Position numbers and translations under genes: made by a program. From positions 1-8,269 of the forward strand of contig CAAFTZ010000084.1 in assembly GCA_900766055.1 (NCBI GenBank): DNA of 8,269 nt, written 5' to 3'. The notes under the pieces are model-generated. The model saw only the letters and a list, made by a program, of their open reading frames with translations. It was not told the DNA's origin and did not search any database. Source of the DNA: an uncultured Parasutterella sp. (GTDB taxonomy: Bacteria > Pseudomonadota > Gammaproteobacteria > Burkholderiales > Burkholderiaceae_F). This document shows positions 1 to 6,221 of the stretch, one piece after another (position 1 is the first letter of the stretch; each line of letters opens with the position of its first letter).

Positions 1-347
1 TCAGCTTCAATCGGCTTTTCCAGAAAATCAAAGGCTCCGCGTTTTAAGGTACGTACAGCGGTTTCCACATCGGCGTAACCCGTGATAATGACCACGGGAA
101 GCTGAACGCCGTCGGAAAACAATTTTTGCTGGAGCGCTAGACCTGACATGCCGGGCATGCGGATATCCAGCAAGATGCATCCGGGAATGAGCATATTGTC
201 TTTCTGAAGAAATTCTTCAGCAGAAAGATAGTCCACAGAACTCCAGCCAAGACATTTCAGCAAAAATGTCAGGCCGGTCCTTACGCCGACATCGTCATCA
301 ACAATTCGAATAAGAAATCTCTTTTTTATACCGGGATCGATGGTCAT
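1..347 (-). CDS. Response regulator receiver domain, FixJ/TtrR-like (C-terminus beyond window)
   Basis: This is the N-terminal 115 residues of a two-component response regulator; the gene runs off the left edge of the window. The receiver domain is complete or nearly so. Visible residues are the acidic cluster VDDD at 16-19, the phosphoacceptor D61 in LLDIRMPG, the switch threonine T89 in IITGYADV, and K111 in LEKPIEA. The DIRMPGMSG and ITGYADVETAV wording is typical of the FixJ/TtrR/DctR group, which normally ends in a LuxR-type HTH; that output domain is inferred, not seen. The ATG overlaps the sensor kinase stop (ATGA), and a purine-rich GAAGAGA lies just upstream inside the kinase gene, so translation is probably coupled to the kinase. 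It should be the cognate regulator of that kinase and probably controls the flavoprotein/cytochrome genes of the same operon. Confidence 0.9.
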   Translation of the reverse strand, partial: MTIDPGIKKRFLIRIVDDDVGVRTGLTFLLKCLGWSSVDYLSAEEFLQKDNMLIPGCILLDIRMPGMSGLALQQKLFSDGVQLPVVIITGYADVETAVRTLKRGAFDFLEKPIEA

Positions 348-2098
348 ATTTTTCTCTTCAGACGTACAGTTACTTTCAGGCCGCCTTGATCACGCGGAGC
401 ATATTGGATGACGCCGTTCATCGCCTCCAGTATGGATCTGACGACAACCAGCCCTAAGCCCAGTCCTTCGGACTTTTCGCTCTTAAAGGTTTGCGTACCG
501 AGCTTCGCGACATCTTCCTCAGAGAGCTTTCTGCCGCTGTTTTCTACCGTCAGAATCGCCGAATCCTCATCCGTTTCCAATACAACCCAAACCTCAGGAC
601 ATTCCACTTTTTGGCTCTCTTCCATTGCATTTTTCAGAAGATTCCAGAAGAGGATTTCCGTTTCTACCGGATCGCCCTCAACATCAACATTCGGCGCACA
701 CTTAACATCGACGGCAACACTGTTGTGGAATTTCATCTTCAGTGTCTGCGTAATTTCCTGAACGATACTTGTCAGATCTACTCGAGCCTCTCTTGTCACG
801 GTCTTTGTAGAGTAGTCGCGAACTTTGTTGACGATCTGAGAAGCACGCTTTAATTCATGCTCCATCTGTCCGAGGCTAAAGTCGAGCATTTCTTCGTCCG
901 GGACCCTCTTTTGTTTACGAAGGGCCTTCAGCCCGTCTACAAAATATTTGCATGCAGCTAAAGGCTGATTCATCTCATGCGCGAACATAGAAGAGAGCTG
1001 TCCCACCAGATTGATTTTTTGCTGCGTCTCTATTTTCTCCGCAAGCTCTCTGGATTTCTCCAAAGTCCTCCTTCTGCTTGCTTCTGCTGCCAAGAGTTTT
1101 GCCGTAGCGCGATCAACCAACTTCTGAGCGCGCCAGCTGTGCACCACCAGGCCGAGGATTCCTAGAATGACAATAACAAACGCCGGCCAGAACTCAGTCA
1201 GCACCCGTCTTACCGACCACTCCCGAAGGTATCGGTAGGGTCCGACTTTTAAAGATCGGTACAAGTCGTCGATCGGCTTGAAGTCAGTTGCAATCGACCA
1301 GGCCTGTCCGTCTTTCTCCGGTTTCATCGACAGCAATGCGAGCGTCATCTCTCTGGCTAATTCAGGATCCACTTTATATGTGGCGGCAAATGTGTTGTTC
1401 GGATAAGCACGCGTAGAGTGAAGACATTTAATCGGTCCGGGTTTCGCTCCGATGACCTTGAGTTTATCCATCACCGCGATATTCTGAAGTTCGTACTCTT
1501 CCAGCCAGCAGGCCCTGACATAACCGACGTCGCCTTTGCCTGCAATGATGTCATTGATAATTACAGAGGCCGTTTCACCGGCAAAAATGACTTTTTTAAA
1601 GAATTTTTCGTGGTTGTAGCCGCGGTTCTCCAGTTCGGCCATACCCGTTCGATAGCCGTGAAACGCCGTCTCGTAGTTGGCCACCAGGATCTTGCCTTTC
1701 ATGTCTTCAAACTTAGTGATGTCCTTCCGCTCTCTTCGCGTAAAAAAGACACCCGCCGTCCCGAAATTCGGTTTGGTTTTGGCTGCGGTCACAATCGTGG
1801 CCAAGTCTCGAGCGCCGAAGGGACGCATCCGATAGAAGAAACCGGAGCTCGCAAAAAAGAAGTCGATTTTGCCTTGTTCAACGGCTTGCTCTAATTCCGA
1901 AGACTGATAAACCCTGGCTGTGACCTTTCGGGGCGCAAAAAAGTTTTGAAGGTGCTTGAGCGTCGGACCAAAGTTCATGTCCGTGCTCAGAGGCGGGGAA
2001 AAATGAATCAGTCCGATCGTTATCGGCGGCTCGGCATCTGCAGCCGCTGAAACTGAAATGAAGATTGAAAAAACAAAAGCAAATAACGATCGAAGCAT
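344..2098 (-). CDS. TtrS-like sensor histidine kinase with PhnD-type periplasmic sensor domain
   Basis: A 584-residue membrane histidine kinase. Order of parts: signal peptide or first membrane anchor (about 1-20); periplasmic domain of the phosphonate/PhnD substrate-binding type (about 25-290); one transmembrane helix (about 304-321, FWPAFVIVILGILGLVVH); a charged, probably coiled-coil linker (325-360); a HisKA dimerisation domain with phosphoacceptor H374 in MFAHEMNQPLAA; and an HATPase domain with the N box around N486/N490 and the G2 box GLGLGL at 545-550. The layout matches TtrS, the tetrathionate sensor, and its relatives, where the periplasmic domain detects a respiratory substrate. 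Two periplasmic cysteines (C197 in RACWLE, C225 in KCLHSTRAYP) lie in motifs I recall as conserved in TtrS-like proteins. The G1 box reads VENSGRK rather than the usual VxDxGxG. The start lies 9 nt after the cytochrome stop without a clear Shine-Dalgarno sequence, and an in-frame stop codon lies only three codons upstream, so translation may be coupled. The ligand is unknown. Confidence 0.92.
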   Translation of the reverse strand: MLRSLFAFVFSIFISVSAAADAEPPITIGLIHFSPPLSTDMNFGPTLKHLQNFFAPRKVTARVYQSSELEQAVEQGKIDFFFASSGFFYRMRPFGARDLATIVTAAKTKPNFGTAGVFFTRRERKDITKFEDMKGKILVANYETAFHGYRTGMAELENRGYNHEKFFKKVIFAGETASVIINDIIAGKGDVGYVRACWLEEYELQNIAVMDKLKVIGAKPGPIKCLHSTRAYPNNTFAATYKVDPELAREMTLALLSMKPEKDGQAWSIATDFKPIDDLYRSLKVGPYRYLREWSVRRVLTEFWPAFVIVILGILGLVVHSWRAQKLVDRATAKLLAAEASRRRTLEKSRELAEKIETQQKINLVGQLSSMFAHEMNQPLAACKYFVDGLKALRKQKRVPDEEMLDFSLGQMEHELKRASQIVNKVRDYSTKTVTREARVDLTSIVQEITQTLKMKFHNSVAVDVKCAPNVDVEGDPVETEILFWNLLKNAMEESQKVECPEVWVVLETDEDSAILTVENSGRKLSEEDVAKLGTQTFKSEKSEGLGLGLVVVRSILEAMNGVIQYAPRDQGGLKVTVRLKRKI

Positions 2099-2107
2099 GC
2101 GATTGAA

Positions 2108-2479
2108 TTAGTTCTTGTCACCGTGGCAGGAAGAGCACTTCTTCAACTGATAATTATGGTGACAGGCGTAACAAGGTTCAAGAGATGCACTGGTATCCTT
2201 GTATCCGGGTTTCGGAGGCATCGAATGCTGAGCATGGCAGTCAATGCATTCCGTTGCGGCTTTTTCGGGACCGCCGGCATGTGGAATCCATACATGAGGG
2301 TTTACGGGACCGCTATCAGACTGCGCCTGAACGTTTTTCTTGATCAAATCGTCAAAAGTCGGTCCGTGGCAAGCCAGGCACTGCTCTTTTTTCATCGCTT
2401 CGGGAGCGTTCTGAGCAAATACGGCGCCGGCTAGAAACAAGGAAAACAAAGCGGGAAAAATAACTTTTATTGTCTTCAT
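2108..2479 (-). CDS. Exported tetrahaem cytochrome c (cytochrome c3/flavocytochrome haem-domain type)
   Basis: A 123-residue periplasmic electron-transfer protein. A Sec signal peptide (about 1-22, ending VFAQ) precedes about 100 mature residues with four CXXCH haem-attachment motifs: CLACH at 34-38, CIDCH at 78-82, CYACH at 103-107 and CSSCH at 115-119. Further histidines (H62, H67, H86, H108) could be distal haem ligands. Size and motif spacing fit the small tetrahaem domain that is fused to the flavin domain in Shewanella flavocytochrome c3 and urocanate reductase; here it is a separate gene directly after the flavoprotein. Its likely role is to carry electrons from a membrane quinol dehydrogenase (NapC/CymA type, not in this window) to the flavoprotein. 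It starts 45 nt after the flavoprotein stop, with a strong hairpin in the gap and only a weak GAG Shine-Dalgarno core. The assignment is firm; the exact partner is inferred. Confidence 0.95.
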   Translation of the reverse strand: MKTIKVIFPALFSLFLAGAVFAQNAPEAMKKEQCLACHGPTFDDLIKKNVQAQSDSGPVNPHVWIPHAGGPEKAATECIDCHAQHSMPPKPGYKDTSASLEPCYACHHNYQLKKCSSCHGDKN

Positions 2480-2487
2480 TTTTTCTC

Positions 2488-2509
2488 TGCCGGCGGTTTC
2501 CCGCCGGCA
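2488..2509 (-). promoter_or_regulatory. Strong intercistronic hairpin between flavoprotein and cytochrome genes
   Basis: A perfect 9-bp GC-rich inverted repeat, TGCCGGCGG/CCGCCGGCA, with a 4-nt loop. In the minus-strand transcript it lies 15 nt after the flavoprotein stop and ends 8 nt before the cytochrome ATG. Neither strand has a T-run after it, so it is not a standard intrinsic terminator. It may protect the flavoprotein message from 3' decay, mark an RNA processing site, or limit ribosome access to the weak cytochrome start, setting unequal expression of the two proteins. Confidence 0.7.
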
Positions 2510-2524
2510 TCTTTCGGTTGACAG

Positions 2525-4096
2525 TTAGTTGGCTGCTGCGTGTTCACCGGCCCAGCGTCCCGGCATGATGGCGCGAGGCATACCGTTGCCGACATAGAGA
2601 CCGCCGGCCGTTTCACCTGCGGCATACAAGCCCTTGATCGGTTTCATGTCTTGTCCAAGAACCTGAGCATTGTCGTTAATGGCCAAACCGCCCGTCAGGT
2701 TGTGGACGCAGAGGACTAAGCGCACGGCATGGAAAGGACCCTGCTCGATTTTCTTCGTGAGGCTTTCAGCCGGTTTATCAAAGTCATCATCTTTCTTAGC
2801 GTCTACAAAGCCGTTGTAGCGAGCAACCGTCTGCTCTAAGTTCGGCTGATTGGTTAACTTGGCCAATTCGGCAAGCGTCGGAGCCGTGAAGGCATAACCT
2901 TCTTCACAGGTCGGAGCCTTTGTATCCCAATGGTATTTCTTAGCGGTGGCATCATCGAACACCGTCCACAAGAACTGGTCGGGCTGTGCAAGGGCTGCGT
3001 CATAGAAGGTGTAGCCGCCGAGGTTGGCTTTATCGAGCTCTTTCACAAAGCGGTCACCGGACTTGTTCGTGAAAATCACCTCAGCCCAGCGAGGACCGGA
3101 AATGCCGAGGCCAGGCGCACCGTACTTGCTGCCCTTCGGGAAGCCGTAGTGTGCTGTACCGAACTTGCGGCGAAGATGAGGCGTGTCTTCACAGCGATCA
3201 CCGACATACATACCGCCGGCTCTCATACCTGCAAGGATTGCACTGCCGTCCGGAGCAACGAACGGATATCCGGTGGAGATCATGTTTTCCGTGAAGCGAG
3301 GATCGGTTAAGCGTCTGAGCTGCGGATTTGCTTTCCAGCTTCCGCCGGCGAGCACGACACCCTTGTTGGCCTTAACTTTCATGATCGAACCGTCGGGTTT
3401 TTGAACCTTAGCACCGACCACGGCCCCCTGATCGTTAACGTAGACGTCTACGACTTTATGTTCCAAGAAAATCTGGCCGCCTTTGCCGGTGAAGTATTCG
3501 TAGTAAGGCATCATGATGCCGCGTCCGGTCATGAATCCGCCTGTCGGCTGCGGTTTGCGGCCGCCTTCGCCGGAGTCTTTCCACCAAATATGATGGTAGG
3601 ACTCGTGATGCTGAGAGTCATATTTACCGGGTTTAGTGAATGTCGGGAGAAACTTCACGCCGTGTTCTTCCAACCAAACCTGAGTTCCCGGGCACCATTC
3701 GGAATACTTCTTGACGAGTTCCGGCGTGTTCTTGCGATATTCGTGATGTGCCGGATTGGTCAGCTTCTTATAGAGCTGCTCGGGCGAGTCTTCTACACCG
3801 TGTTCTTTCTGCGTTCTTGTTCCGCCGCCTAAGGCGATGATGCCGCCGTTAATGATGGCGCAGCCGCCGTAGTTCTTGCCTTTTTCCATCACAAGAACTT
3901 TAGCGCCTTTGTCGAGGGCAGAAATGGCGGCAGACATGCCGGCAATTCCGGAGCCGGCGACTAAGACATCGGTTTCTGCATCCCATTTAGCGGGAAGCTG
4001 GGTTGTCGCAACATCGGCTGCCGATGCGCGATCAGAAATGAAGGCACCTGCTGCAGCTGCACTAGAAGCGGCTAAAAAGGAACGACGTGTTGTCAT
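2525..4096 (-). CDS. Tat-exported FAD flavoprotein, fumarate/urocanate reductase superfamily, substrate unknown
   Basis: A 523-residue periplasmic flavoprotein of the FAD_binding_2 group. The start at 4096 was chosen because AAGGAG sits 7 nt upstream and the N-terminus then begins MTTRRSFLAA, a Tat signal (cleavage near ASA-AD, residue 27). An upstream in-frame ATG at 4129 would add 11 residues but lacks such a site. FAD-binding features are GSGIAG at 48-53, the acidic end of the next strand at E71, GGCAIINGG at 77-85, LAGGSW at 249-254, and a C-terminal FAD segment YAAGETAGGLYVGN at 491-504. No haem-binding CXXCH motif or FMN-binding domain is present; the haem partner is the next gene. The Shewanella fumarate reductase catalytic signature TTRDKAS after the RFxNE motif is replaced by LDKANLG (354-360), and the HHTMGG motif reads HNLTGG (465-470). 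It probably reduces another small organic acceptor, such as an enoate-like compound. A dehydrogenase role is also possible, since the LGGGT...QK...DSPE stretch (89-105) resembles steroid-dehydrogenase-like members. Confidence 0.9.
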   Translation of the reverse strand: MTTRRSFLAASSAAAAGAFISDRASAADVATTQLPAKWDAETDVLVAGSGIAGMSAAISALDKGAKVLVMEKGKNYGGCAIINGGIIALGGGTRTQKEHGVEDSPEQLYKKLTNPAHHEYRKNTPELVKKYSEWCPGTQVWLEEHGVKFLPTFTKPGKYDSQHHESYHHIWWKDSGEGGRKPQPTGGFMTGRGIMMPYYEYFTGKGGQIFLEHKVVDVYVNDQGAVVGAKVQKPDGSIMKVKANKGVVLAGGSWKANPQLRRLTDPRFTENMISTGYPFVAPDGSAILAGMRAGGMYVGDRCEDTPHLRRKFGTAHYGFPKGSKYGAPGLGISGPRWAEVIFTNKSGDRFVKELDKANLGGYTFYDAALAQPDQFLWTVFDDATAKKYHWDTKAPTCEEGYAFTAPTLAELAKLTNQPNLEQTVARYNGFVDAKKDDDFDKPAESLTKKIEQGPFHAVRLVLCVHNLTGGLAINDNAQVLGQDMKPIKGLYAAGETAGGLYVGNGMPRAIMPGRWAGEHAAAN

Positions 4097-4103
4097 GTTT
4101 TTT

Positions 4104-4109
4104 CTCCTT
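4104..4109 (-). promoter_or_regulatory. Ribosome binding site deciding the flavoprotein start
   Basis: AAGGAG on the minus strand, 7 nt before the ATG at 4096. It favours this start over the in-frame ATG at 4129 and places the twin-arginine motif four residues from the N-terminus. Confidence 0.85.
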
Positions 4110-4133
4110 GAGTTGTTTTTGAACTTCAAGAAA

Positions 4134-4139
4134 ATTGTC
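4134..4139 (-). promoter_or_regulatory. Candidate -10 element of the flavoprotein operon promoter
   Basis: GACAAT on the minus strand matches TATAAT at four of six positions. A transcription start near 4127 would put the centre of the FNR box about 42 bp upstream, the usual spacing of class II FNR-activated promoters, which also explains the lack of a good -35 hexamer. The leader would be about 30 nt. The spacing argument is the main support. Confidence 0.5.
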
Positions 4140-4150
4140 GTTCCGGTACC

Positions 4151-4160
4151 TACTCGAGTA
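4151..4160. repeat. 10-bp perfect palindrome in the operon promoter
   Basis: TACTCGAGTA is its own reverse complement and lies between the FNR box and the candidate -10. It could be a protein-binding dyad, for example a repressor or the response regulator, but a palindrome this short can arise by chance. No function can be assigned. Confidence 0.3.
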
Positions 4161-4162
4161 AC

Positions 4163-4176
4163 TTGATATCAATCAA
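4163..4176 (-). promoter_or_regulatory. FNR/ANR-type binding site, perfect consensus
   Basis: TTGATATCAATCAA matches the FNR consensus TTGAT-N4-ATCAA at all ten specified positions. It is the only such site I found in the non-coding parts of the window. It sits 67 bp upstream of the flavoprotein start, at a class II activator distance from the candidate -10. It implies oxygen-responsive activation of the respiratory operon by a Crp/FNR-family regulator encoded elsewhere. Confidence 0.8.
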
Positions 4177-4193
4177 GAAAAGTTAAGATTGAT
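4168..4193. repeat. 7-bp inverted repeat overlapping the FNR box
   Basis: ATCAATC (4168-4174) pairs with GATTGAT (4187-4193) across a 12-nt spacer. The right arm contains an additional TTGAT half-site, so this may be an auxiliary FNR half-site or a site for the response regulator. No T-run follows, so it does not look like a terminator for the upstream amidase gene. Confidence 0.4.
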
Positions 4194-4206
4194 CTAAGGA
4201 TAATCA

Positions 4207-5637
4207 CTAGCCCAGTCTTGATTTGTGGCCGAAACCTTTCAGAATTCCGTTTCCGATGGCATAAGCCAATTTACGCTGGAAGGCTCGCGTACGCAGCTTC
4301 TTTTCCTCTTCAGGATGCGACAAGAAGGCCGTCTCCACAAGCACCGAAGGAATATCCGGCGCCTTTAATACAGCAAAGTTTGCCTGCTCTACTTTTCCAC
4401 GGTGCAGTTGATTGATTCTCGAGAGTTCGTTCAAAATCCGAGCGCCGTAAACCATACTGTCCGAAACCTGAGACGTCATAGACATATCCATCAGGATTCG
4501 AGCAATCTGCTTGTCTTTATTGCTGAGGTTAACGCCGCCGATCAAGTCGGCATCATTCTGCTTGCGGGCAAGCCAGCGGTTCGCCGTAGATACCTGACCT
4601 CTGGTATTCAACACGTAAAGAGACGATCCTCTCGCCGTCGGCTTAACCCAGGCGTCGGCGTGGATCGAAACAAAGAAGTCTGCTTTGGCCGCACGCGCCT
4701 TCTGAACTCTTCTCTGGAGCGGAACAAAGTAGTCCCCGTCTCTGGTGAGCATCGCTTTGACGCCTTCAATTTCGTTAAGTTCCTGGCGCAAAATTCGTGC
4801 AATTGCGAGCACGACGTCTTTTTCTCTTGTCCGATGTCTTCTTCCGATAGCGCCCGGGTCTTCTCCGCCGTGCCCCGGATCGATCATGATGACCAAGGTT
4901 CTGACCCTCGGAGAGCGAGTTGGTTTCGTCTTTGAAGGCTTTGTCTGTGCCAGCTGCGTTTCCGGTTTCTTTGCCGGCTTCGTCTGCGACGGCTTTGAGG
5001 TCCCTTTCGGTTCTTCATCCGGACGCATCGGAGCAAGCGAGCCATCCGCAATACCCGCCAAGATTTGGCCCAGCTGATCGACCTCTTCTCCGGAGTCAGC
5101 GCGGTTTTCCTCCATTCGCTTCTGACCTTCGGCAACCTGAGCCAAAAGGCTCTTAATCGCGTCCGGCTCAGATTCTTCCTTCTGGATGATGGCCATCAGA
5201 GGATCTTTCTGTGTCGCCGGATAGATGTCAAAAACCAAACGGTATCGGTATTGGCCGGCCGGCTTCAGCGAGAAAACCTGAGGATCGACATCGGTCTTGA
5301 AGTCAATCGAGATACGAACCACATTCGGTCGGTTCTGGCCGACTCGAATTCTGGAAATATAGGGATCGTTAGGCTTAACTTTTTGAATAATCTGCTTGAG
5401 CTTATCGGTCAGAAGCAAACCGTCAATATCCACAGCCAATCTGACCGGATCGGAATTGCGCAAAACAAAGTATTTGAACTTCATCGGCGCATCATGCTCA
5501 ATCGTGATGCGTGTGTATTCTTCCGCAGGCCACGCGCGGACGTCGACCACTTGGGCTCCGTATGCCGGAGACCAGGGAACAAAGGAGAGCAAAAGAGCGC
5601 CGCCCGCTCCTTCCAAAAACGACCTGCGAGTGTTCAT
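4207..5637 (-). CDS. amiC: Tat-exported N-acetylmuramoyl-L-alanine amidase with AMIN domain (AmiC type)
   Basis: A 476-residue periplasmic zinc amidase that cleaves the amide bond between N-acetylmuramic acid and L-alanine of peptidoglycan during daughter-cell separation. A twin-arginine signal (NTRRSFLEGAGG, cleavage near YGA-Q, residue 28) is followed by an AMIN domain (about 30-140) for septal targeting, a charged Pro/Lys/Thr-rich linker (about 150-245), and an Amidase_3 catalytic domain (about 247-470). Zinc and catalytic residues are visible: H256 in DPGHGGEDPG, E272 in REKDV, H326 in SIHADAW and E435 in LVETAFLSHP. An insert around 375-415 fits the autoinhibitory helix seen in AmiB/AmiC enzymes that need an EnvC- or NlpD-type activator. 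The start codon overlaps the tsaE stop by one base (TAATG), so the two genes are co-transcribed and translationally coupled. Nothing is missing from the catalytic core. Confidence 0.95.
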   Translation of the reverse strand: MNTRRSFLEGAGGALLLSFVPWSPAYGAQVVDVRAWPAEEYTRITIEHDAPMKFKYFVLRNSDPVRLAVDIDGLLLTDKLKQIIQKVKPNDPYISRIRVGQNRPNVVRISIDFKTDVDPQVFSLKPAGQYRYRLVFDIYPATQKDPLMAIIQKEESEPDAIKSLLAQVAEGQKRMEENRADSGEEVDQLGQILAGIADGSLAPMRPDEEPKGTSKPSQTKPAKKPETQLAQTKPSKTKPTRSPRVRTLVIMIDPGHGGEDPGAIGRRHRTREKDVVLAIARILRQELNEIEGVKAMLTRDGDYFVPLQRRVQKARAAKADFFVSIHADAWVKPTARGSSLYVLNTRGQVSTANRWLARKQNDADLIGGVNLSNKDKQIARILMDMSMTSQVSDSMVYGARILNELSRINQLHRGKVEQANFAVLKAPDIPSVLVETAFLSHPEEEKKLRTRAFQRKLAYAIGNGILKGFGHKSRLG

Positions 5638-6134
5638 TATTTTTTGAGTACTTCTAAAACTTGATTGCCGAGAGCAGAATTTGCTGAAATATCACAGACG
5701 CGGCCCTCTCCCTCATTCTTAAGCGTAATGGTCAGGTCCGGCTGCGGAACAAAAGGCTCTGCCTTGGACGTCCACTCGGACGCCACAACCCTTCCGGGGC
5801 CGTAGTTCTCGCGGAATCCGGCTTCTTCAAATTCGACCGGATCCTCGAAACGATAGAAGTCAAAATGATTGACCGTAAAGCCGTCGACCTTGTAGGCCTC
5901 CAATAAAGAGAAGGTAGGACTTTTTACACGGCCTTCAAATCCTAGGGCGCGCAGAGCGGATCGCATCAGGTAGGTTTTACCGGCGCCTAAATCTCCGACC
6001 AACTTGATGTTGAGTCCTTTTTCCAGGATTTCGGATTTAACGGAGTCCAAGGCTCGAGCCAGTCGAGCGCCTAGTTCTGACGTTGCCTCTTCGTCAGCGA
6101 GATGAAACTCTAAGGAATGTGCGTCTGTATTCAT
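5637..6134 (-). CDS. tsaE: tRNA t6A37 threonylcarbamoyl transferase subunit TsaE (P-loop ATPase)
   Basis: A 165-residue cytoplasmic ATPase that works with TsaB and TsaD to install N6-threonylcarbamoyladenosine at position 37 of ANN-decoding tRNAs. The Walker A motif GDLGAGKT spans 47-54. Other family marks are SPTF at 72-75, HFDFYR at 90-95 and SEW at 119-121. Length is at the normal value for the family. The start used is the ATG at 6134, which has only a weak GAGAA upstream; a second, out-of-frame ATG lies 4 nt upstream. It is the first gene of a two-gene unit with amiC, an arrangement common in betaproteobacteria. Confidence 0.95.
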   Translation of the reverse strand: MNTDAHSLEFHLADEEATSELGARLARALDSVKSEILEKGLNIKLVGDLGAGKTYLMRSALRALGFEGRVKSPTFSLLEAYKVDGFTVNHFDFYRFEDPVEFEEAGFRENYGPGRVVASEWTSKAEPFVPQPDLTITLKNEGEGRVCDISANSALGNQVLEVLKK

Positions 6135-6156
6135 TCATTTCTCGAAAATTACTCTA

Positions 6157-6165
6157 AAGATACCA
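6157..6165 (-). promoter_or_regulatory. Candidate extended -10 promoter for tsaE-amiC
   Basis: TGGTATCTT on the minus strand fits the extended -10 form TGnTATnnT, about 23 nt before the tsaE start. No clear -35 hexamer lies at the right distance, as extended -10 promoters allow. Position and motif are the only evidence. Confidence 0.35.
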
Positions 6166-6203
6166 CAGCATCCGGGATTTTGATTCGACCGAGATAGTCA
6201 TCT

Positions 6204-6221
6204 CAGGCCGTGTTTGGCCTG
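6204..6221. repeat. 6-bp inverted repeat in the tsaE upstream gap
   Basis: CAGGCC (6204-6209) and GGCCTG (6216-6221) can pair around a 6-nt loop. A weaker stem, GAGAT/ATCTC (6191-6204), abuts it. There is no T-run on either side, so a Rho-independent terminator is unlikely. It could be a remnant terminator of the AraC gene or an operator. Confidence 0.35.

Noticed and set aside
1418..1894. Long open frame (158 codons) on the plus strand, antisense to the sensor kinase
   Set aside because: It lies wholly inside a well-supported kinase gene, has no recognisable domain and looks like an antisense shadow.
2488..2509. Hairpin as a Rho-independent terminator
   Set aside because: No T-run follows the stem on either strand, and the downstream cytochrome is the expected partner of the flavoprotein in the same operon.
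4097..4129. Upstream in-frame ATG of the flavoprotein at 4129
   Set aside because: It lacks a ribosome site, would bury the twin-arginine motif deeper, and is at about the inferred transcription start; the start at 4096 has AAGGAG at 7 nt.
5065..5664. 199-codon plus-strand frame antisense to amiC
   Set aside because: The opposite strand encodes an intact AmiC with signal peptide and AMIN domain; the antisense product has no recognisable motif.
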